Source of the DNA: a virus | IMG/VR virus record: IMGVR_UViG_3300025483_001113 | Coordinates: 1 to 30,749 of that record | Strand: one strand, 5' to 3' | DNA length: 30,749 nt | Shown: one piece after another, positions 21,101 to 27,100 of the stretch | Layout: every line of letters starts with the position of its first letter | Numbering within the stretch: the first letter of the stretch is position 1 | Notes under the pieces: model-generated | Told to the model about the DNA's origin: nothing | The model's database searches: none | What the model saw: only the letters and a program-made list of their open reading frames with translations | Translations under genes and position numbers: made by a program

Positions 21101-24100
21101 GTGCAAATGACAAGAAATAACCAAAGTTGGAAGCATCACTCATATCAAAGATATAAGAGTGGTTTCTAACTAGAAGTAGAGTTGGGTGCTTAGAAGCAAT
21201 CTTTACTCTGGAAATGGCACCTTGTTCAAATTGTGGTTCTGCATCAGCAATTGCTCTCATTCTGTAAGTGAAATCTCTGGAAGAGAATACTTCTTGTACA
21301 AAGAATGAACCATTGAACTGATCAGTAGTAAATCCTTCAACAAATAGGATGTTACCGACATTAAAGTTATGACGTGACAGTGCTGAACAGTAGATAAGGT
21401 CAGTATTTGCCTCATTTGTTCTAATAATATCTTTATTAAGATTGACAGTGACTCTGATAGTTTTAACACTATCCAGACCACTTACTTCTGCAATCTTATT
21501 GTTAGTATCTGCTTTTGGTCCAGCATTAATACTATTACCTAGTGATACCACATCACCAATAATAAAGTCAGAACCACTGAAAGTATTCAGGATAGTTACT
21601 TTATAATCTGCCTGTGCGAAAGGACGGAACCTAGCATAGTCATAAAGTGGATCATATGTACTAGTGTATGACCATGTAACGGAATTATCAGTGGCAGTGC
21701 CTGTTGTATGAGTAGGTGCGACTGTTCCTGTTGTACCAGCAACTGTACAGGTATACTTATTTCTACCAAAGTATACAGTGTCATTCACATTATATGATCT
21801 AGTTTCTGCCCATGGTGTGGCATCTGTTGGGGTAGGCCATGGATAATCCAGAAGATTAACTTCAATGTTTGGAGCAGTGCTAATGAACTGCCAAGTTACT
21901 GCACCATCAGTTACTGCACCAATAGTATGAGTAGGTGGTGTTACACCAGACGTTCCATTGTTAGTTGCATAGTAAATTTTGTTATCACTCCAAACTTGGT
22001 TATTTACTGCATATACTTTGCCAGTTACCCAAGCATCTTGTGGACGAGTGACTTCAAAGGAAATCTCATCAATCGTATTCTCTTCACCAAGATCATTCTG
22101 ATACAAATCATCGGTATTGAAGGTGCCGAAGATTTTACCGACTTTGTACTTATTACCAAGACCAGGATTGTCAATACTACCAACAGGAACTTCTACAATC
22201 GTGCCGAATGCTTGAACAACACCAATGGAATTGACCTGTTGAAGAATTGATCCTTTGTTCAACTTAATATTCTGGTTGAACGTGAATTCCTTAACAGCAT
22301 CAATCTTCTGATAACCAGCATCTCTGATATAGTATTTTGGAAGAACAATTGGATCTAAAATCAACTTTCTACCCAAAGGAGTAGGAATTGTGGATGTCTT
22401 AGTTTCGTAAGTGAATCTGTCAGATACAAAGTTATATGTACCAGGTGCAAGAGTTGATGTTACATCAGCATAGTCAAGAATCTGCAAACCAGAAGAACCA
22501 ACCAACCAAGTAGTGATAACGGGGTTAGAAAGGGTATTAACGTTAATACCAGCAGTTCCACTATCAATGTCCTCTATACGCAGGTTCTCGCCGCTCCTGG
22601 CGGTGCTGGTGGGGGTATACGTGCCTCTCTTGCTATGGAGTCTATCAAACTTGATTAGTTCAAAACCACTATTCTTAGATGTGATTCTAAACTGTTCAGT
22701 AGGTGGAGTAAACGATGCCGTAGTATAAACCGCAGTAGGATCAACAACAATATCATCAAAGTTACCAACGAATCCATTTGCTGTTGTTGGAGTAGTTCTA
22801 TCAGCACCCACATACAGATCATCCAGAATGATGTTCTCGACAGTCGTTGTAGTGGCAACCGCAACACCATCAAAGTAACATGTATAAACATATGAACCCA
22901 AAGAAGGTTCTTCTTTTACGAATGCAATATGATGCCAAGCATTATCAGATAGTGCTGCCCAATATGTAGAACCAACAGACCAAACTGTCACTTGTGTTCC
23001 ACCTTGTGGATTCAGTTCCAGAGCGATCTTACCGTAGTTTGCATCGCCAGAATCACCCTGAACTACAAACTGAATGTCTCCACCAGTATCAGCAAGTGCT
23101 GTAATCAGATTAATACGAGCATCACTGGAATTCCAAGAAGAATCCATCTGAACCCACATACCAACTGTCCAGTCAGTAGTAATATTCAGATCTTGCCAGA
23201 GAAGGCGGTTAAGTCCAGTAAAGTCAAGAGATCCAGACCCAAATTTATAGTCTGTCGTGTCATGAGCAGCATTACCAGCATTGAGAAGTGTAATTGTTGG
23301 AATATCTTGTTTAGTAGCATCCTCAGTCAGTGCAGCACCATTTTCAAATCTATGAATGATGACTTGATCGGCGTTTTGCTTATTTGTAGTGAGTATGATA
23401 TCACCAGAATTGTCAACAGCATGAGTATGTACTTTAAATCCAATCTCAGCAGCAGTTTTCCAAACATCCGACTGATTTAATAGAGTTCCGTCATATTTGA
23501 AACTGGAAATATTAGCAGTCAGGTTATTGTCGCTATATCCAATTTCTGTAACGACATTAACGTTACCGAAGACATCAAGAGTAATACCAGCATGTTTAAC
23601 AGACTCAAATGCGACTGTTGGTGCCATAATCTTGGCAAATTCCCAAGTTGGTGCAGATGCAACAAGTTTAAGTTGTGCCAATGCAATCTTGAAGAATGCA
23701 ACACCATAATTCTTGGTGCCATTCCACATATCACATACAAAGAACACATCATTATACTCATCAATAACGAACTGTGGGTTTTGTACATCACCACCAGTTA
23801 CTGCAAGACGTTTTACATAAGTGAGTTCGATGTTAGCACCATCGTACTCCATTTCGCCAAATATCACATCATTATTGTCTTTATCGATACCAGCAAACAC
23901 CATTTTGTTGTTTCCGATATAATAAAGTTGATTCATCTGCTCACCTTCGGAATCCGAGGCAAACTTACGCTTCTCAATAAGATCACCGAAACTATTAAGT
24001 TGAATTACCCAAATGTCGTCTGGATCGGGAGAGTTGGTATCAGTCCAACCACAAATGTAAACACGTTGCTCATCATCCAGATAAATGTCACCAGCATAGT

Positions 24101-27100
24101 CGCGACGGGATGCACCAGAGACACCAGCGATCTCTTTCTGCCATCTAACAATACCTTCTGGGTTATTTGCATTATCAAAACCAGATTCGTACTTAGCAAC
24201 CAAAATATCAGGATTACGGCTTTCAGTTGACTGCGACTCTGTTTCTCCAATCAAATAGATCAGATCATTTTCTTCACTAGTTTCGTCAAGATATAATTTC
24301 TTCCAACGGGCAACTTTAATAGTTGCACTAGGCAGAAGAGTTCTATCCCAAACGACATTTCCAAGATCATTAAACTTAGCAAGGAATGCTGAGGAATTAC
24401 CACCTTCTTCTGTTATTTCTCCACAGACATATAGATCACGGTTTGACGATACAATAGAATCGAAGATCTCAAACTTAGAATTAGCGTTCTCAGTAAAGAG
24501 AGTTGACCAATAATAAGTTTTCTTCGCTCTTTGTGGATGTGAGACTCTAATAATAGGTGGATTCTCAGTATCATAGTTGAAACCAGAGTTGATGATATCA
24601 ACAGTATCCACCTTACCAGTGGTCAAATCTAAGTTGATATTAAGTTCAACATCTTGACCTTGTGGGGTAATGATCTCATATGTTGGAGGAATTGCCTGAT
24701 TATAACCAATACCAGATTGAGTAACAGAAATTGAATCAATGCCTGTAACAACAGACATGTAGAATCTCTTATTAGTATTCTCAGTAATAACCCTAGAACT
24801 AACAATAACCTCGTCTTGTGCGATCAGTTCGTGGTCTTGTGTTGTTGTGATCCTTCCATATGGGATGTCATTAATGACTTCTTTTGAATATGCTGCAATT
24901 CCTGCACCCTGCACAGATTCAACTTGTGCAGATGCACCAAAACCATCTGTTCCAGTATTATCGAAGAATAATGTATCATTAACTTGATATGACACACCAG
25001 AATTTTCAATAACAAAACCATCGATTTGAGCATTCTCAAATTTCGTTGTTGTTTCAACTTCGATATCAACTCTGGATTCTGTGGATACTCTTGGGAAGTA
25101 ATCATAGATTTGAAGTGCTGCCTCCTCGGTCATTACTTCATCTGTGGCGATTTCAGCAGGTGAAATAATGCCATCTCCATCAATATCTTGGGTTTCAAAG
25201 AGGATCAGATCCCCTTCTCTTTCAGTTACTAGTTGATCCGACTGTTGGTTAGGTTGACGCTCAATATCAATATCAACTTCTTCATATGGATCTCTGAAAC
25301 GAGATACACCCTGAGGAATATTCTCCTGAGTTGCTTGCTGACTCAGGTTCCAGGTATCTACAATAGAGTTGAATTGTGGACCGATGATATATGGGAATAC
25401 AGGAAGACCCAACTCAGATGCATCAATAGTAATGAAATAGCAATAGATTCCATCTGGATACTCAGGTGTCTTACAGAAACGACCGTTGTATTGGTCAAGA
25501 TCACCCTCTTGGAATCGATACTCATAGTCATCGACAAACTGCCCAGCAGGGTATGTGGTCAATGATGGACCATCAATACGAGCGGGGATTGGGTTTGTAT
25601 CTATATCATATACTACATTAGTTTTTAGTGAATATGAAGAACGCAGTCTTCTAACACCACCATTTTGATCCGTAGGATCAATATATCCATAAGGACCATA
25701 AATTGCGTTACCATCAAACGCCCATCCAAGGATAGGAGAGTGTGTAATAGCAGCACCAGTTTCAGTGCCTTCTTCTTTGAAAGTATTAGTTTCTGGATCA
25801 AGGATTACATTATCACCAACCACATAACGTAGTTCTTTCGGGTCGGAAACATGAGCATACTCGCCACCATACTGATTATTAAAACCAGTGAATACATAAC
25901 CACGAGCAACATCATACTTGCTGCTGAGGTCATATTCTAGGTTCTTGTTCCATTCAAATACGTTTGCAGTGAATGTTGCAAGTTGTCCAACTGCCTCCAT
26001 ACGAACAGTGGTATTTCCTTGGGTATAACCAACACCTCTGTTATCAATAGTAACCGAAATTACCTTACCTTTATCCTCACCCAGAGTTCCGATAACAGCA
26101 GTTCCCTTTGCACCGAAACCATCTCCATTGATATAAACAGTAGGAGCAGTGGTATACCCACTACCAGAGTTAATAATAGCGATCGATACCAGACGACCAT
26201 TAATAACAATCGGTTGTGCCAGAGCACCTTCACCAGAGTTCAATTTGATATCAGGAGTCGAAGTATATCCAGATCCTCTTGCTGTAATATTAACCGCAGA
26301 GATAGCACCACGAACCTGTGCAATTGCTGTTGCACCAGATCCACCACCACCCGTAATAGAAATTGTAGGTTGTGAAGTATATCCAGTTCCAGCATTTCCA
26401 ACCAGAACACGAGTTACACGACCATTAGTAACAACTGCTTGTGCTGTTGCACCAGATCCACCACCACCAACGATAGAGATTAGAGGTTGATCAGTATATC
26501 CACTACCTTGATTAATTACATCAACACTGTTTAGTGAACCATTAACAACAACGGAAGCAGCAGCACCAGAACCACCACCACCTGTAATTTCAAGTGCAGG
26601 AATAGAACCAGCATCGTACTGTTCACCAGAGTTGGTGATATCGATACTAGTGATAGGTCCGAAGGTTACAAACTCTTGATCCTTATATCCCCATGCAGAT
26701 ACACCATTAATCCAAGCACCGATTGGTGTGTTTGGTTGTACAGTAGTTCTTGTAGATACAGTATTGACAACTCTTGGGAATCTCAACAGTTTACGTTGGT
26801 TTCCAGGGATTAGAGCAGATCCAGTGAATGGTCCAATCTTATAGTTAGGAAGACCCGATGCTGCAACATACACATGCTCATTATTGAAGAAGGAGTTCTG
26901 AATGTTCGATGTGAACAAAGAAATAACTTCATTAATAGTATTAACAGTAGACTTACCTCGGTTAAGGTCAACCGATAGAAGGATATTGCCTTGTGGTTCG
27001 ATAGATGTAGGAACAGGAATCAAATACGAGAATGTAAACTCATCAAGACGAGCAGTTACTTCAAATGTGCCATTATATACAGCAGGGTTTGCACCATAGA

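Noticed and set aside
22992-23480. 162-codon open frame on the plus strand
   Set aside because: Antisense to the LamG-like and propeller end of the giant gene, with no recognisable domain and no start signal.
23592-24230. 212-codon open frame on the plus strand
   Set aside because: It lies wholly antisense to the beta-propeller part of the giant gene, has no ribosome site or domain, and its residues (many Ile, Thr, Cys, Asn) look like the reverse reading of a constrained coding frame.
26340-26590. Regularly spaced ccaccacc strings that look like short direct repeats (CRISPR-like at first glance)
   Set aside because: They encode the GGGGSGA segment of the GSGY protein repeat in frame. Spacers are homologous to each other, not unique, and no cas gene is present.
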